This document shows positions 34,259 through 44,620 of a stretch of 64,000 bases of DNA, piece by piece. Below the pieces are notes generated by a model that saw only the letters and a program-made list of their open reading frames with translations, ran no database searches and was not told the DNA's origin. This DNA is from Erwinia sp. JUb26 (GTDB taxonomy: Bacteria; Pseudomonadota; Gammaproteobacteria; Enterobacterales; Enterobacteriaceae). The translations under genes and the position numbers were made by a program. Each line of letters starts with the position of its first letter. Positions within the stretch are counted from its first letter, which is position 1. The stretch is taken from assembly GCF_003751505.1 (NCBI RefSeq), contig NZ_RJVB01000005.1, positions 310,001-374,000 on the forward strand. Direction: 5' to 3'.

Positions 34259-36744
34259 AGCAATTACTACTTCGCGCACTGTGCCTGAGTACGGCGCTGA
34301 CGCTAAGCAATCTGAACGCCGCCGATACGGCAAACAACAATTCGCAGGTTGGCAGCTTATTAAATAACTTTATGCCGGCGAATCAGGGTAACGAGGCAGA
34401 AGAGAACGATCAGCCGGCGGCGGCATCAGAAAATGATGCCCCTGGTTCGGGCACAGATAACGGCCTGCCTGCGGGTAACGAACCGGCGCTGCCGCCGGGG
34501 TCGGTGGCCGAGCTGCCTGGCCTGCCTCCGCTGCCTGCACCGCCCGCTGACACCGCGCCTGCGATGGTGTCCCTGAATCAGCCGCTCTCCAGTACGGTGA
34601 CCGTGGCGCAGATGGGGCAACCGCAGGGCGTGCTGCTGACCGGTGGTCAGCTGCAGTCAGGCATCACCTTTACGCTGCCGAGCGATGAAGTGATCACCAA
34701 TGCGCGTATGAATCTGTCGTTGAAGGTCTCTTCCGCGCTGGCCGCGCGCAATACCTCGCTGCAGTTGATGATGAACGGTCAGCCTCTGGGTACGCTGCCG
34801 CTGAGCGCGTCGGATAAAGAAAGTGAAGATTATCAGCTGGATATTCCGGCGGCGATGGTGGTTTCCAGCAACAACCTGAGCTTCAAAATCAACGATGCCG
34901 ACCAGCTCCTGTGCGAGCGCGACAGCGAAGATCAGTATCAGGTGACCATCCTGCCAACGACCACGCTGTCGCTGGAAGGCCAGCAGCTGAATATCGGTAC
35001 CAGCCTGAGCAATTTCCCACGGCCGTTCCTCGACCCGCTGCGGATGAATTCTTCCAGCGTCACCATGGCGTTTGGTGAGAATATTCAGCCGGGCGAGGTC
35101 AGCGCGGCCGCAATCCTGGCCTCGTGGCTGGGGATTCAGGCAGACTACCGCGGGATTACCTTCCCGGTGCTGCGCGGCCAGCTGCCGGAGAAAAACGGCG
35201 TGGTGTTCGGCCATCCGGGTGAAGTGATCTCCAGCCTGACGCTGCCGGAAACCAGCGTACCGCTGTTGAAAATCGTCGATAACCCGGATAACCCGGTCTA
35301 CAAGCTGCTGCTGGTGGTCGGTAAAGACGATCTGCAGCTGCGCCAGGCGGCAACCCGCCTGTTACAGCCAATGAAGGTCGACAACGCCCAGCTCGAAGTC
35401 GGGCAGCAGACGCTGCCGCTGCGTAAACCTTATGACGCACCGCGCTGGATCAACACCGAACGCCCGGTTCGCCTCAGCGAGTTGCTGCGCCAGGATCAGA
35501 ACCTGACCGCTAACGGCATCTGGCATGACGCCCTGCGGGTTAACTTCCGTGCGGCACCGGATCTGTTCCTGTGGGACGGCGATACGCTGCCGCTGCAGCT
35601 GAACTATCGTTTCCCGTCTGAAAACTGGATTGATGAAGATAACTCCGTCCTCAACGTCACCCTGAACGGCACCTTCCTGCGTAACCTGACGGTGAATAAG
35701 CTCGGACTGCTGGAAAATGTCTGGCACCGCCTGGGCGGCGACGCGCGTCAGGAGAAATACACCCTGAAGCTGGATCCGTATCTGATTTATGGTGATAACC
35801 AGCTGCAGCTCTATTTCAACATCAAACCGAAGGCCAGCGCGCCCTGCAGCGTCCTGACCAACAATAATATCAAGAGCCGGATCGAAGAAGACTCCTCTAT
35901 CGACCTGAGCCACACGCGTCACTTCTCGATGCTGCCGAATCTGTCCTACTTCGTCGGCGCCTCGTTCCCGTTCTCGCGTCTGGCTGACTATTCTCAGACC
36001 GTGCTGATGCTGCCTGAGAAGCCGGCCAATGCTGAAATTAGCACGCTGCTGAACATGGCAGGACGTTCCGGTAATGCGACCGGCGTCGCGCTGGCCTACA
36101 ACAACGTGGTGTTCGGCGTACCGGGTGGCGGCGCCATGCGCGAACGTCTGGAAAACAGCGACGTGCTGGCGGTCTCCACGCTCGGTCAGACTGCGTTCAA
36201 CGAGTCGATTCTGGCCGCTTCACCGTATGAAGTTCACGGTCATACGCTGGGCGTGAAAGTGCAGGGGACGGTGGAAAAACTGCGCAGCTGGCTGACCGGT
36301 GACTGGTCACGGCAGTCGCTGGATGCCGACCGTTATCTGTCTTCTAACGAAGACTGGCGCGGCTTCGTCAGCTATCGCTCGCCGTGGAACGGCAGCCGTC
36401 TGGTGGTGATGACCATCGCCACCGACGACGATCAGCTGGCCCGACTGAGCAACGATTTAACCCTGCAGCGCATCAACGCCGGTATTCGTGGCGATACGGC
36501 TATCATTACCGATGAAACCGGCGTTCGCAGCTTCCGCGTCGGCGCTCAGTTCCCGAGCGGGCAAATGCCGTGGTACATGATGGTGGTGTGGTATGCCAAC
36601 CAGCACTCCGTTCTGATGGCCCTGGTAGCGCTGCTGTGTTCGACATTAGTGGGATTAAGTACCTATGTGCTGCTGAAGCGCCACTCATGGCGTCGTCTGC
36701 ATCCGCCGAAACCGTCCCGTTCCTCTGGCGAGAAAAAAGAATGA
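34255..36744 (+). CDS. bcsB: Cellulose synthase periplasmic subunit BcsB
   Basis: An 829-residue periplasmic subunit anchored by a C-terminal membrane helix (WYMMVVWYANQHSVLMAL onward, about 778-815). After the signal peptide comes a Pro/Glu/Asn-rich linker (about 30-100), then two repeats of carbohydrate-binding jelly-roll plus alpha/beta domain. The second repeat begins near PDLFLWDGDTLPLQLNYRFP (key residues FLWDGD). BcsB guides the emerging glucan through the periplasm and is required for BcsA activity. Start and stop both overlap the neighbouring genes by four bases, indicating translational coupling. Confidence 0.93.
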   Translation: MKQLLLRALCLSTALTLSNLNAADTANNNSQVGSLLNNFMPANQGNEAEENDQPAAASENDAPGSGTDNGLPAGNEPALPPGSVAELPGLPPLPAPPADTAPAMVSLNQPLSSTVTVAQMGQPQGVLLTGGQLQSGITFTLPSDEVITNARMNLSLKVSSALAARNTSLQLMMNGQPLGTLPLSASDKESEDYQLDIPAAMVVSSNNLSFKINDADQLLCERDSEDQYQVTILPTTTLSLEGQQLNIGTSLSNFPRPFLDPLRMNSSSVTMAFGENIQPGEVSAAAILASWLGIQADYRGITFPVLRGQLPEKNGVVFGHPGEVISSLTLPETSVPLLKIVDNPDNPVYKLLLVVGKDDLQLRQAATRLLQPMKVDNAQLEVGQQTLPLRKPYDAPRWINTERPVRLSELLRQDQNLTANGIWHDALRVNFRAAPDLFLWDGDTLPLQLNYRFPSENWIDEDNSVLNVTLNGTFLRNLTVNKLGLLENVWHRLGGDARQEKYTLKLDPYLIYGDNQLQLYFNIKPKASAPCSVLTNNNIKSRIEEDSSIDLSHTRHFSMLPNLSYFVGASFPFSRLADYSQTVLMLPEKPANAEISTLLNMAGRSGNATGVALAYNNVVFGVPGGGAMRERLENSDVLAVSTLGQTAFNESILAASPYEVHGHTLGVKVQGTVEKLRSWLTGDWSRQSLDADRYLSSNEDWRGFVSYRSPWNGSRLVVMTIATDDDQLARLSNDLTLQRINAGIRGDTAIITDETGVRSFRVGAQFPSGQMPWYMMVVWYANQHSVLMALVALLCSTLVGLSTYVLLKRHSWRRLHPPKPSRSSGEKKE

Positions 36745-39700
36745 TGAAAACACAACTCACACAGTTAAGCGCCAGAATTCGCCATAGCTGGATGATCGGC
36801 GGCAGCCTTGTGCTGTCGGCGATGTCCTTCCCGCTGATGGCGGCTGATAACAACCCGGCCGTTCAGGCGCTTTTTGACCAGGCAAACTACTGGCATCAGA
36901 AATCGCATGACAATCTGGCGCGTGAAGCGTTACAGAAAGTGCTGATGGTGGACGGCAATAACACCCAGGCCATGTATCTGATGGCGCTGTGGTCGCAGCA
37001 GAACGGCGACACCGCAGGCATGACCAAATGGCGCACCCGGCTGAGCGAAGTGTCGCCACAGGATCCGCGTCTGGTCGAGCTGGACAACGCTCGCCAGATG
37101 CAGTCAATTCCGGCAGCACAGCTGTCGCTGGCCCGCCAGCAGGCGCGCACCGGCAACACCGCCGCCGCGCTGCAAACCTGGCGCAACACCTTCAGCGGCA
37201 ACCAACCGCCTGCCAGCGTGGCGGCGGAATACTATCTGACGATGGCCGGTGACCGTAACATGCTGCCGCAGGCGATCGATAACCTGCGCCAGTTCAGCGC
37301 CCAAAATCCACAGGACAACGCCGCGAAGCTGGCGCTGGCCAAGGCACTGACCTACCAGGAATCTACCCGTCGTGAAGGCCTGCAGTCGCTGGAAGGGATG
37401 GCTCCGGCCAACCCGGACGCCGACCGCTCGCTGCGCCAGGCGCTGCTGTGGCTGGGCCCAAAACCGACCGACGATGCGCTGTATCAGAACTACCAGCAGC
37501 GCCATCCGCAGGATACGGCGGTGATGGCCTATTACCGTAAAAACGTCGGTGGCGAAACCAAGGGTCAGGGCTTTAACGCGCTGAACAGCGGTGACGTTTC
37601 CAGCGCGCAAAACGCCTTCGACCAGGTGCTGCAGGTTAACCCGGAAGACGCGGATGCGCTGGCCGGCCTGGGCTACGTTGCCCAGCGCAACGGCAATTAT
37701 ACGCAGGCCGCCGACTACCTTGAACGTGCGGCCAAACTGGGCGGCAACAACAGCCAGCAGCGCCAGCAGCAGGCGGAAGATGCCCGTTTCTACGGCCAGC
37801 TCGCCACCGCGCAGCAGGCGCTGAAATCCGGTAATACCGCCCAGGCGCTCGCGCTCAGTGAGCCACTGACTCAGGCCGCCGGTGAAAAAGGCGTCTCCGC
37901 CAAACTGTTCCGTGGCGACGTGCTGCGCCGCAGCAATCAGCTCGATCAGGCAGAGCAGACCTTCCGCAGCGTGCTGGCAACCGATGCAGACAACCGCCCT
38001 GCCAAAGAAGGGTTGTTCTACGTGCTGCGTCAGCAGAATCGGACGGCGGAAGCCAATACGCTATTGGCTTCGCTGCCTGCCAGCGTGCGCGCCGCGGTCA
38101 CTCCGCGTCCGGTCGCCACCAGCGATCCGGTACGTAACGAAGCGAAACAGGCGCTGGCGGCGGGTAACCCGCAGCGCGCGGTGTCGATCCTGCAGCAGGG
38201 GATGCAGCGCTTCCCGTCGGATCCGTGGCTGCGCCTCGATCTGGCACGAATTTATCAGCAGCAGGGCAATGCGGCTCAGGCCGCTGGCGTGATGCAACCC
38301 GCCTATCGCAACGGCGCCTCCAGCAATGAAGTTTACGCCGCCGCGCTGTTCGCCAGCGAAACGGGATCCTGGGCGCAGGCCAACAGCCTGCTGTCGCGTA
38401 TTCCGGCCCGCAGCCAGAACGCCGATATGCGCACGCTGGCACAGCGCGCCAGCTTTAATCAGCAGATGGATGTAGCGAAGCAGTACCTGGCACAGGGCAA
38501 CAGTGCGGCTGCGGCCAACACGCTGAAAGTGCTGGCGGCGAATCCACCGTCCAGTCCGTCCGACGCCGGTAATCTGGCGAAAGCGCTGGCCCAGGCAGGC
38601 GATATGAGCACCGCCGTATCGGTCGTGCGCGGCAACATGCGCCGTGGCGTGCAGGGTAACGCCGGTGACTATGCTGCCCAGGCATCCGTGCTTGAGCAGG
38701 CGGGGCTTGGCGCCGAAGCACAAAGCTTCCTCAGCAGCCCGGAAATCCAGTCGCGCAGTACGCCAACTCAGCTGGCCGGGATCCGTAACGGTGGCGTAAT
38801 CAATGAAGTTGACCGCCTGCGCGAGCAGAAACAGTACGCGGCCGCCTACGACAAATTGATTACCGCCCTGCAGAAAGATCCGCAGAACACCGACCTGATG
38901 TTCGCGATGGCGCGGCTCTATCAGTCCGGCAAAATGAACAAAGAAGCGGGCGTGGTCTACGACTACCTGATGACGCGCGATACGCCGAATCAGGACGCGC
39001 GTGAAGGTGCCATCAACGTGGCGCTGGCCTTGAACGACGTGCCACGTGCGCGCTCGCTGAGTACCGGCCTGCGCGGACAGCAGTCGCCGGAGCGCCTGCT
39101 GCTGCTGGCACGCGTGGCGAATGCCGACGGCGACCACAACGAAGCGCTGAGCTACCTGCGCACGGCGCGCGGCAAGGTGATCGGTCTTTCGGGTGCAGAC
39201 ACCGGCAGCAGCGCGGGGATCGGCGGGCTGGCAATGTCAGATAACCCGTTTATCAACCGCACCACACTCTCGCCGCGTCCTTCACCGTCAACCTACGGCA
39301 AAACCATGCCGTGGCAGCTGTCGCCGACCTATCGTGATTACCGCGATATTCCGGGCGCCACTTTCACCATGGGCAATGCCCCGCTGGTGCGTGAGAACCA
39401 GACGCTGGCCCAGATTGATACCATGATGGCCGATCTGGAAAAAGACACGGGAACCTGGATGCAGGCTGGGGTACAGATCCGCAGCCGCGACGGTGAAAAT
39501 GGCCTCAGTAAACTGACCGAAGCCAAAGCGCCGCTGACCTGGACCAGTTCACCGCTGGGCGACGCGCACTTTGACTTTACCGTTACGCCGATTAATCTCA
39601 GCGCAGGCAGCGCCACCGGCGATGCCTATCGCCGCCTGGGTTCGGGCGCAACCGAACAGGCTATCGGAAACCTGGTCAGTACCATCGAAAGCGAGCAGAC

Positions 39701-40787
39701 CTACCTCAGCGGCTTGAACGCGACCGATCTGGCGACCTTCAACACCACCAATCCGGGGGTAGCGACCGCGCTGACCGCGCTGGACGGTATTAGCTTTGAA
39801 GATTTAAACCCGCTGACCGCCACCGGGTTGAAAAACCTCACCAGCCTGAACAACAACACGGCGCTGAAAAACTATCTGGTCGCCTCCACGCGTAAGCCAA
39901 GCGTCGACAGTGCCAGTGCCGGCACCAGCGACTCACAGAGTGCCAGCGGCGTTGAGCTGAACCTGGCGCTGACCGGGACCAGCTACAAGATCGACCTCGG
40001 TAGCACGCCGTTGGGTCAGGACTTGAGCACCATGGTCGGTGGCGTGAAGTGGGCACCGAAGCTGACCGATTACCTGACGCTGATCCTCACCGGCGAACGT
40101 CGTGCGGTGACCGACAGCCTGCTCTCCTACGTCGGCGTGCAGGATAAGCTCTCCGGCAGCAACTGGGGCCGGGTGACCAAGAACGGCGGTAACGCCCTGC
40201 TGAGCTATGATGACGGCGATGCCGGATTCTACGTCGGCGCGGGCGCGTACAGCTATCTGGGTGAGAACGTGGCAAGCAACCAGAGCCTGGTCGCTAACGC
40301 GGGTGCCTACGTGCGTCCGTACCACTACGACGACCGCGAACTGAAAACCGGTATCAGCCTGAGCTGGATGGACTTCAAAAAGAACCTCAGCTACTACAGC
40401 TACGGTCAGGGCGGCTACTTCAGCCCGCAAAACTTCGTCAGCGTGGCATTCCCGATCGACTATTCGCAGAGCTATGACGACCTGAGCGTACGCATCGGCG
40501 GATCGGCAGGTTATCAGGCCTACACGCAGGATCGCAGCGCCTATTATCCGAACAATCCTGAGTGGCAATCCGCGCTGGAATCGGCAGTTACTGCTGGTTT
40601 TGCGAAAGAAGCCTACTATTCCGGCGGCAGCAAGAGCGGAATTGGCTATAATCTGCATGCGGGTGCGGATTACAAGATTAATAAAAACATCACCGTTGGT
40701 GGTCAGCTGGGTTATGACACCTTCGGTGAATATAACGAAAGCACGGCGCAACTTTATTTCCGTTACATGCTGGGAGGTAGTCAATAA
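36741..40787 (+). CDS. bcsC: Cellulose synthase outer-membrane/TPR subunit BcsC
   Basis: The 1348-residue protein starts at the ATG overlapping the bcsB stop (ATGATGA; the second ATG at 36744 is equally possible). An upstream frame extension lies inside bcsB and is rejected. The signal peptide ends near PLMAADNN. About 16-20 tetratricopeptide-like repeats occupy residues 35-900, for example DADALAGLGYVAQRNGNYTQA (cut to ALAGLGYVAQRNGNY). They form a periplasmic scaffold. From about 1000 to the end is a beta-barrel exporter ending in LYFRYML. It carries cellulose across the outer membrane. It is longer than E. coli BcsC (1157), as is common in bcsD-type operons. Confidence 0.93.
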   Translation: MMKTQLTQLSARIRHSWMIGGSLVLSAMSFPLMAADNNPAVQALFDQANYWHQKSHDNLAREALQKVLMVDGNNTQAMYLMALWSQQNGDTAGMTKWRTRLSEVSPQDPRLVELDNARQMQSIPAAQLSLARQQARTGNTAAALQTWRNTFSGNQPPASVAAEYYLTMAGDRNMLPQAIDNLRQFSAQNPQDNAAKLALAKALTYQESTRREGLQSLEGMAPANPDADRSLRQALLWLGPKPTDDALYQNYQQRHPQDTAVMAYYRKNVGGETKGQGFNALNSGDVSSAQNAFDQVLQVNPEDADALAGLGYVAQRNGNYTQAADYLERAAKLGGNNSQQRQQQAEDARFYGQLATAQQALKSGNTAQALALSEPLTQAAGEKGVSAKLFRGDVLRRSNQLDQAEQTFRSVLATDADNRPAKEGLFYVLRQQNRTAEANTLLASLPASVRAAVTPRPVATSDPVRNEAKQALAAGNPQRAVSILQQGMQRFPSDPWLRLDLARIYQQQGNAAQAAGVMQPAYRNGASSNEVYAAALFASETGSWAQANSLLSRIPARSQNADMRTLAQRASFNQQMDVAKQYLAQGNSAAAANTLKVLAANPPSSPSDAGNLAKALAQAGDMSTAVSVVRGNMRRGVQGNAGDYAAQASVLEQAGLGAEAQSFLSSPEIQSRSTPTQLAGIRNGGVINEVDRLREQKQYAAAYDKLITALQKDPQNTDLMFAMARLYQSGKMNKEAGVVYDYLMTRDTPNQDAREGAINVALALNDVPRARSLSTGLRGQQSPERLLLLARVANADGDHNEALSYLRTARGKVIGLSGADTGSSAGIGGLAMSDNPFINRTTLSPRPSPSTYGKTMPWQLSPTYRDYRDIPGATFTMGNAPLVRENQTLAQIDTMMADLEKDTGTWMQAGVQIRSRDGENGLSKLTEAKAPLTWTSSPLGDAHFDFTVTPINLSAGSATGDAYRRLGSGATEQAIGNLVSTIESEQTYLSGLNATDLATFNTTNPGVATALTALDGISFEDLNPLTATGLKNLTSLNNNTALKNYLVASTRKPSVDSASAGTSDSQSASGVELNLALTGTSYKIDLGSTPLGQDLSTMVGGVKWAPKLTDYLTLILTGERRAVTDSLLSYVGVQDKLSGSNWGRVTKNGGNALLSYDDGDAGFYVGAGAYSYLGENVASNQSLVANAGAYVRPYHYDDRELKTGISLSWMDFKKNLSYYSYGQGGYFSPQNFVSVAFPIDYSQSYDDLSVRIGGSAGYQAYTQDRSAYYPNNPEWQSALESAVTAGFAKEAYYSGGSKSGIGYNLHAGADYKINKNITVGGQLGYDTFGEYNESTAQLYFRYMLGGSQ

Positions 40788-40789
40788 GC

Positions 40790-41254
40790 ATGAGCCAGTT
40801 ACAGGATCGTACCCTGCAATATTATCGTCAGCAGCAGTGTCAGCCAGGCTGGTTTGACCTGCTCAGCGTGATGATCGGCGGCATGATGGGCAATGCTGGC
40901 GAGCGTGAAAGCCAGGCTTTCCTGCAGCAGATGGGTGACAGCCTTGCGGGTCGTTACCCACTGGCTAAAGCGGCGACCGTTGGTGATTTGGAAACGCAGA
41001 TTAACCAGGTACTGGCACGGTTTAACTGGGGCTTTATCGACATTCAGCCTTCCGACAGCGCAATGGTCATCGAGCATCTGGCGCTGCCTGTGGCCGATGC
41101 CGCACTGCCGCTGCATCAGTGGCATCTGGCCCTGAGCGCCGTTCTGACCGGATTGTACGCCCGCTGGCTGCGCGAGCAGGGTGGATACGACCGCGTTTCG
41201 CTGAGTGCGGAAGCGACCGGCGATGCGTCACTCCGCTTCCGCTATAAGGCCTGA
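40790..41254 (+). CDS. bcsD: Cellulose synthase subunit BcsD
   Basis: The 154-residue protein begins two bases after the bcsC stop. Length and pattern ([40 protein letters not shown]) match BcsD of Komagataeibacter and related bacteria. There it forms octameric rings in the periplasm or cytosol that help bundle glucan chains into ordered fibrils. No signal peptide is visible. E. coli lacks this gene. Its presence defines the operon as the bcsD-containing type I and predicts more crystalline cellulose than in E. coli. Confidence 0.9.
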   Translation: MSQLQDRTLQYYRQQQCQPGWFDLLSVMIGGMMGNAGERESQAFLQQMGDSLAGRYPLAKAATVGDLETQINQVLARFNWGFIDIQPSDSAMVIEHLALPVADAALPLHQWHLALSAVLTGLYARWLREQGGYDRVSLSAEATGDASLRFRYKA

Positions 41255-41262
41255 GTGAAACG

Positions 41263-42270
41263 ATGATTGCGATGTTGAGGGCGACTGTATTAATGCTGAC
41301 ACTGGCGCTGGGATGTACCCAGGCCATGGCTGCTGACGGCTGGGGCAGTTTTAAAACGCGCTTTATGACCAGCGATGGTCGCATTCAGGACACCGGTAAT
41401 AAAAACGTCAGCCATACGGAAGGGCAGGGCTATGCCATGCTGATGGCTGTGCAATACAACGACCGCACCAGTTTCGACAAGCTGTGGAACTGGACGCAAA
41501 ACACGCTGAAAAACCCGAGTAACGGCCTGTTCTACTGGCGTTATATCCCGACTCAGGCCGATCCGGTGGCGGACAAAAACAACGCCTCCGATGGCGATGT
41601 GCTAATCGCCTGGGCGCTACAGCAGGCCGGGGAAAAATGGCACGTGCAGTCGTATCTGAAGGCGTCAGATGCTATCCAGCGGGCCATTCTGGCAGAAAAC
41701 GTGGTGCCGTTTGGCGGCTATACGGTAATGCTGCCGGGTGCTCAGGGATTTAATAAGAACAGCTACGTTATCCTGAATCCTTCCTATTTTGTCTTCCCCG
41801 CCTGGCGTGACTTTGCCCGGCGCAGCCATCTGCAGGTGTGGAATCAGCTGATTAGTGACGGAATGGAGCTGCTGGCGCAGATGCACTTTGGCGACACGAA
41901 CCTGCCGCTGGACTGGGTAGCGCTCAACGCCGACGGCACCTTTGCTCCGGCCGCCGCCTGGCCGCCGCGCTTCAGCTACGATGCGATCCGCATCCCGCTG
42001 TATCTGCACTGGTACGACGCGCAGAACCCTCAGCTGGTCCCGTTCCAGCGTTTCTGGGGCGGCTATTCGCGCCTGCAGACGCCGGCATGGATAGATGTAT
42101 TAAGCGGCGAAAAGGCCCCGTACAATATGGCCGGTGGCCTGCTGTCGGTGCGCGATCTGACGCTGAATGAAACCGGCTATCTTAACGATGCGCTGAGCAG
42201 TAACGAAGATTACTACTCATCCAGCCTGCATCTGCTGACCTGGCTGGCGTTTCTGCAACAGTCCCCGTAG
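41263..42270 (+). CDS. bcsZ: Periplasmic endo-1,4-beta-glucanase BcsZ (GH8)
   Basis: The 335-residue secreted glucanase has a signal peptide ending near AMAADGW. Glycoside hydrolase family 8 features are the acid Glu in [23 protein letters not shown], and the base Asp in [12 protein letters not shown]. It cleaves nascent or mislaid cellulose during export and tunes polymer amount. It is the last bcs gene, and no strong terminator follows before hmsP. In E. coli bcsZ lies between bcsB and bcsC, so the order here differs. Confidence 0.93.
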   Translation: MIAMLRATVLMLTLALGCTQAMAADGWGSFKTRFMTSDGRIQDTGNKNVSHTEGQGYAMLMAVQYNDRTSFDKLWNWTQNTLKNPSNGLFYWRYIPTQADPVADKNNASDGDVLIAWALQQAGEKWHVQSYLKASDAIQRAILAENVVPFGGYTVMLPGAQGFNKNSYVILNPSYFVFPAWRDFARRSHLQVWNQLISDGMELLAQMHFGDTNLPLDWVALNADGTFAPAAAWPPRFSYDAIRIPLYLHWYDAQNPQLVPFQRFWGGYSRLQTPAWIDVLSGEKAPYNMAGGLLSVRDLTLNETGYLNDALSSNEDYYSSSLHLLTWLAFLQQSP

Positions 42271-42446
42271 CGGGCTCTACGGAGCCCGTCCCCCGTCTTG
42301 CCGACGGCAAGGAAAACGATCGGAAAACGCTTAAACCAAGAGTCGCAGAGCGTCATAGCTTAACAAGCGGTTGCCATAGGATATACTCAGGGCAGTTTTT
42401 GCCTTATGCGCCATGAATCCGGGGATTCAGGCTTTGGAGAACAGGC

Positions 42447-44471
42447 TTGCGCGTCAGTCGTTCACTCACGATTAAGCAAATGGCGACGGTGTCGGGCGTT
42501 GCGGTCGTCACCATCTGCATCTTTATCGTTATTCAGCTTTTCCACTTTGTGCAGCAGCGCAGAATCGACTACGCCCAGCAAATGGAGAATGTTGCCCATA
42601 CGGTGCGCCAGCCGCTGTCTCAGGCGGTGCTGAAGGCGGACATTCCGCAGGCTGAATTCATCCTGAACTCTCTGCGCCCGGCCGGGATCCTGGCGCGGGC
42701 CGAAGTGGTGCTGCCTAACGGCCTGCAGGCGCTGCATACCGATTTCGAGCCGGAAAAGCCGGTGCCGAAGTTTATTGCCACCCTGTTTGAACTGCCGGTA
42801 CAGATCACCGTACCGCTCTATTCCATAGAACCCGCCAACCCTAAGCCGCTGGCGCTGCTGATCCTGCAGGCCGATTCCTGGCGGGTATACCAGTTTATCC
42901 TCAGCGCCGTTTCCACCATGGTGACCACCTTCCTGCTGCTGGCGCTGATCCTTTCTATCGCCATCAGCTGGTGCATCAACCGGCTGATCGTCCGCCCGGT
43001 GCGTAAAATCGCCCAGGATTTGCAGGACCTCGCGCCGCAGGAACTGCTGAACCATCAGCTGGCGCTGCCGCGCTACCACCGCAATGATGAAATTGGCCTG
43101 CTGATCCGCAATTACAACCGCAATCAGCTGACGCTGGGCGCGATGAACGAGGATATCAGCCGCCTCAGCACACATTACTTGCTGACCGATCTGCCGAATA
43201 AAACCCTGTTCCTGGCGCTGCTGGAACAGCATTTGCGCACGGTGAAAGGCGGCGGCGTCTTCACGGTGCTGGTGCTGCGTATTGAGACGCTGCTGGATGC
43301 CAACGGCATCGTCAGCGACAGCGAGCGTGATGCGTTAACGCTGACGCTGGTGGAGAAAATCCGCGGCTGCATCGATGAACAAACGGTGCTGGCGCAGCTG
43401 TCCAACTGCGACTTCGCGCTGCTGGTCAGGCAGGCCGATAACCCGTTCCGCGCGCTGCGGCTGGCAAATACCCTGCTGCAGACGCTCAATCAGCCGGTCA
43501 GCCTGCAGCATATGCAGCTACGGCCAACGGTCAGCATCGGTATGGCACAGCGTGCGGAAGGCCAGCAGAACGCCGCTGAGCTGCTGGCGCGTGCCGTCTC
43601 CGCGATGATGTCCGCCCGCCATGAGGGCAAAAATCAAATTCTGTTCTTCGACTCGGAGCTGGCCGAAAAAGCCGAGAAGCGCCTGACCCAGGAGTTCGAC
43701 ATTCTGCAGGGCATCGAAGAGGGGAAATTTGCCCTCTGGCTGCAGCCGCAGGTGGATATGCGCAGTGGAGAGGTCATCGGTGCGGAAGCCCTGCTGCGCA
43801 TGCAGCAGCCGGACGGCAGCTGGTGCCTGCCGAGCGACCTGATTGTGAATGCCGAAGAGATCGGCGTGATTAACGCCCTGGGGCGCTGGGTCTTCGAAGA
43901 GTCCTGCCGCCTGCTGGCAGACTGGCAGCAGCGCGGGATTGCGCTGACGCTGAGCGTCAATCTGTCACCGATTCAGCTGCGCGATGCCGATATGGTCACC
44001 CATCTGCGTGAACATATCGATCGGCATAACATTACGCCCGGCAGCCTGGTGCTGGAAATTACCGAGACGGCCCAGGTGGGTGAGTCCGATCGTGCGCTGC
44101 ACCTGCTTCAGGCGCTGCACGAGGCGGGAATTTCCGTGGCGCTGGACGACTTCGGCATGGGCTATGCCAACCTGAACTGGCTTAACCAGTTTAAGTCCCT
44201 GCCGATCAGCAAGATTAAAATAGACCGCAGCTTTGTTTCTGCGCTGCCGGATGATGACACCATGGTGCTCATTGTGGCCTCGATAGCCGCGATAAGTAAA
44301 CTGGACGTGGTGGCGGAAGGGATAGAAACCGAGGCGCAGCGCGACTGGCTTCTGGCGCGGGATATCTATATTGGCCAGGGCTATCTCTATTCAGAACCCT
44401 TACCGCGGGACCGGTTTGATCGCTATTATTTTTCCCTCGGAAATGCGCTAAATGAGCGTGAAGAATGTTAA
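42447..44471 (+). CDS. hmsP: Membrane c-di-GMP phosphodiesterase HmsP (PdeK/YhjK-like)
   Basis: The 674-residue protein starts at a TTG. MRVSRSLTIKQM is the same N-terminus as E. coli YhjK, and GGAGA lies seven bases upstream. Two membrane segments (about 12-35 and 150-180) flank a periplasmic sensor. A HAMP segment (RPVRKIAQDLQDL) follows, then a degenerate GGDEF domain (SNCDFALLV in place of GGDEF), then an EAL domain. The EAL domain keeps EALLR, DDFGMGYANL, KIDRSFV and AEGIE, so it should hydrolyse c-di-GMP. HmsP lowers biofilm polysaccharide. Its position after bcsZ makes it a likely local brake on the PilZ-controlled synthase. Confidence 0.9.
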   Translation: MRVSRSLTIKQMATVSGVAVVTICIFIVIQLFHFVQQRRIDYAQQMENVAHTVRQPLSQAVLKADIPQAEFILNSLRPAGILARAEVVLPNGLQALHTDFEPEKPVPKFIATLFELPVQITVPLYSIEPANPKPLALLILQADSWRVYQFILSAVSTMVTTFLLLALILSIAISWCINRLIVRPVRKIAQDLQDLAPQELLNHQLALPRYHRNDEIGLLIRNYNRNQLTLGAMNEDISRLSTHYLLTDLPNKTLFLALLEQHLRTVKGGGVFTVLVLRIETLLDANGIVSDSERDALTLTLVEKIRGCIDEQTVLAQLSNCDFALLVRQADNPFRALRLANTLLQTLNQPVSLQHMQLRPTVSIGMAQRAEGQQNAAELLARAVSAMMSARHEGKNQILFFDSELAEKAEKRLTQEFDILQGIEEGKFALWLQPQVDMRSGEVIGAEALLRMQQPDGSWCLPSDLIVNAEEIGVINALGRWVFEESCRLLADWQQRGIALTLSVNLSPIQLRDADMVTHLREHIDRHNITPGSLVLEITETAQVGESDRALHLLQALHEAGISVALDDFGMGYANLNWLNQFKSLPISKIKIDRSFVSALPDDDTMVLIVASIAAISKLDVVAEGIETEAQRDWLLARDIYIGQGYLYSEPLPRDRFDRYYFSLGNALNEREEC

Positions 44472-44503
44472 TTTACCTGTGGTTATAGGAATTTTCTGCT
44501 GAA

Positions 44504-44519
44504 GTGATTCAGTTCATAA
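44504..44519 (+). promoter_or_regulatory. Candidate CRP site upstream of dctA
   Basis: AGTGATTCAGTTCATA fits TGTGA-N6-TCACA with one mismatch in each half. It lies about 100 bases before the dctA ATG. E. coli dctA is activated by cAMP-CRP and DcuSR. Confidence 0.4.
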
Positions 44520-44620
44520 ATTTGCGTTATGGCTGACCCCGTATTCCCTCTGGTTATATCAATCCCGTTACCCGGATGTTATTTTCGCGCTATCGATTCC
44601 CCGCCGTGAACGGATATTTT

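Noticed and set aside
36570-36740. N-terminal extension of BcsC
   Set aside because: It runs inside bcsB; a signal peptide begins right after the ATG at 36741.
38061-39137. 358-codon open frame antisense to bcsC
   Set aside because: It mirrors the TPR-coding part of bcsC with a biased His/Arg/Gln composition and no family motif.
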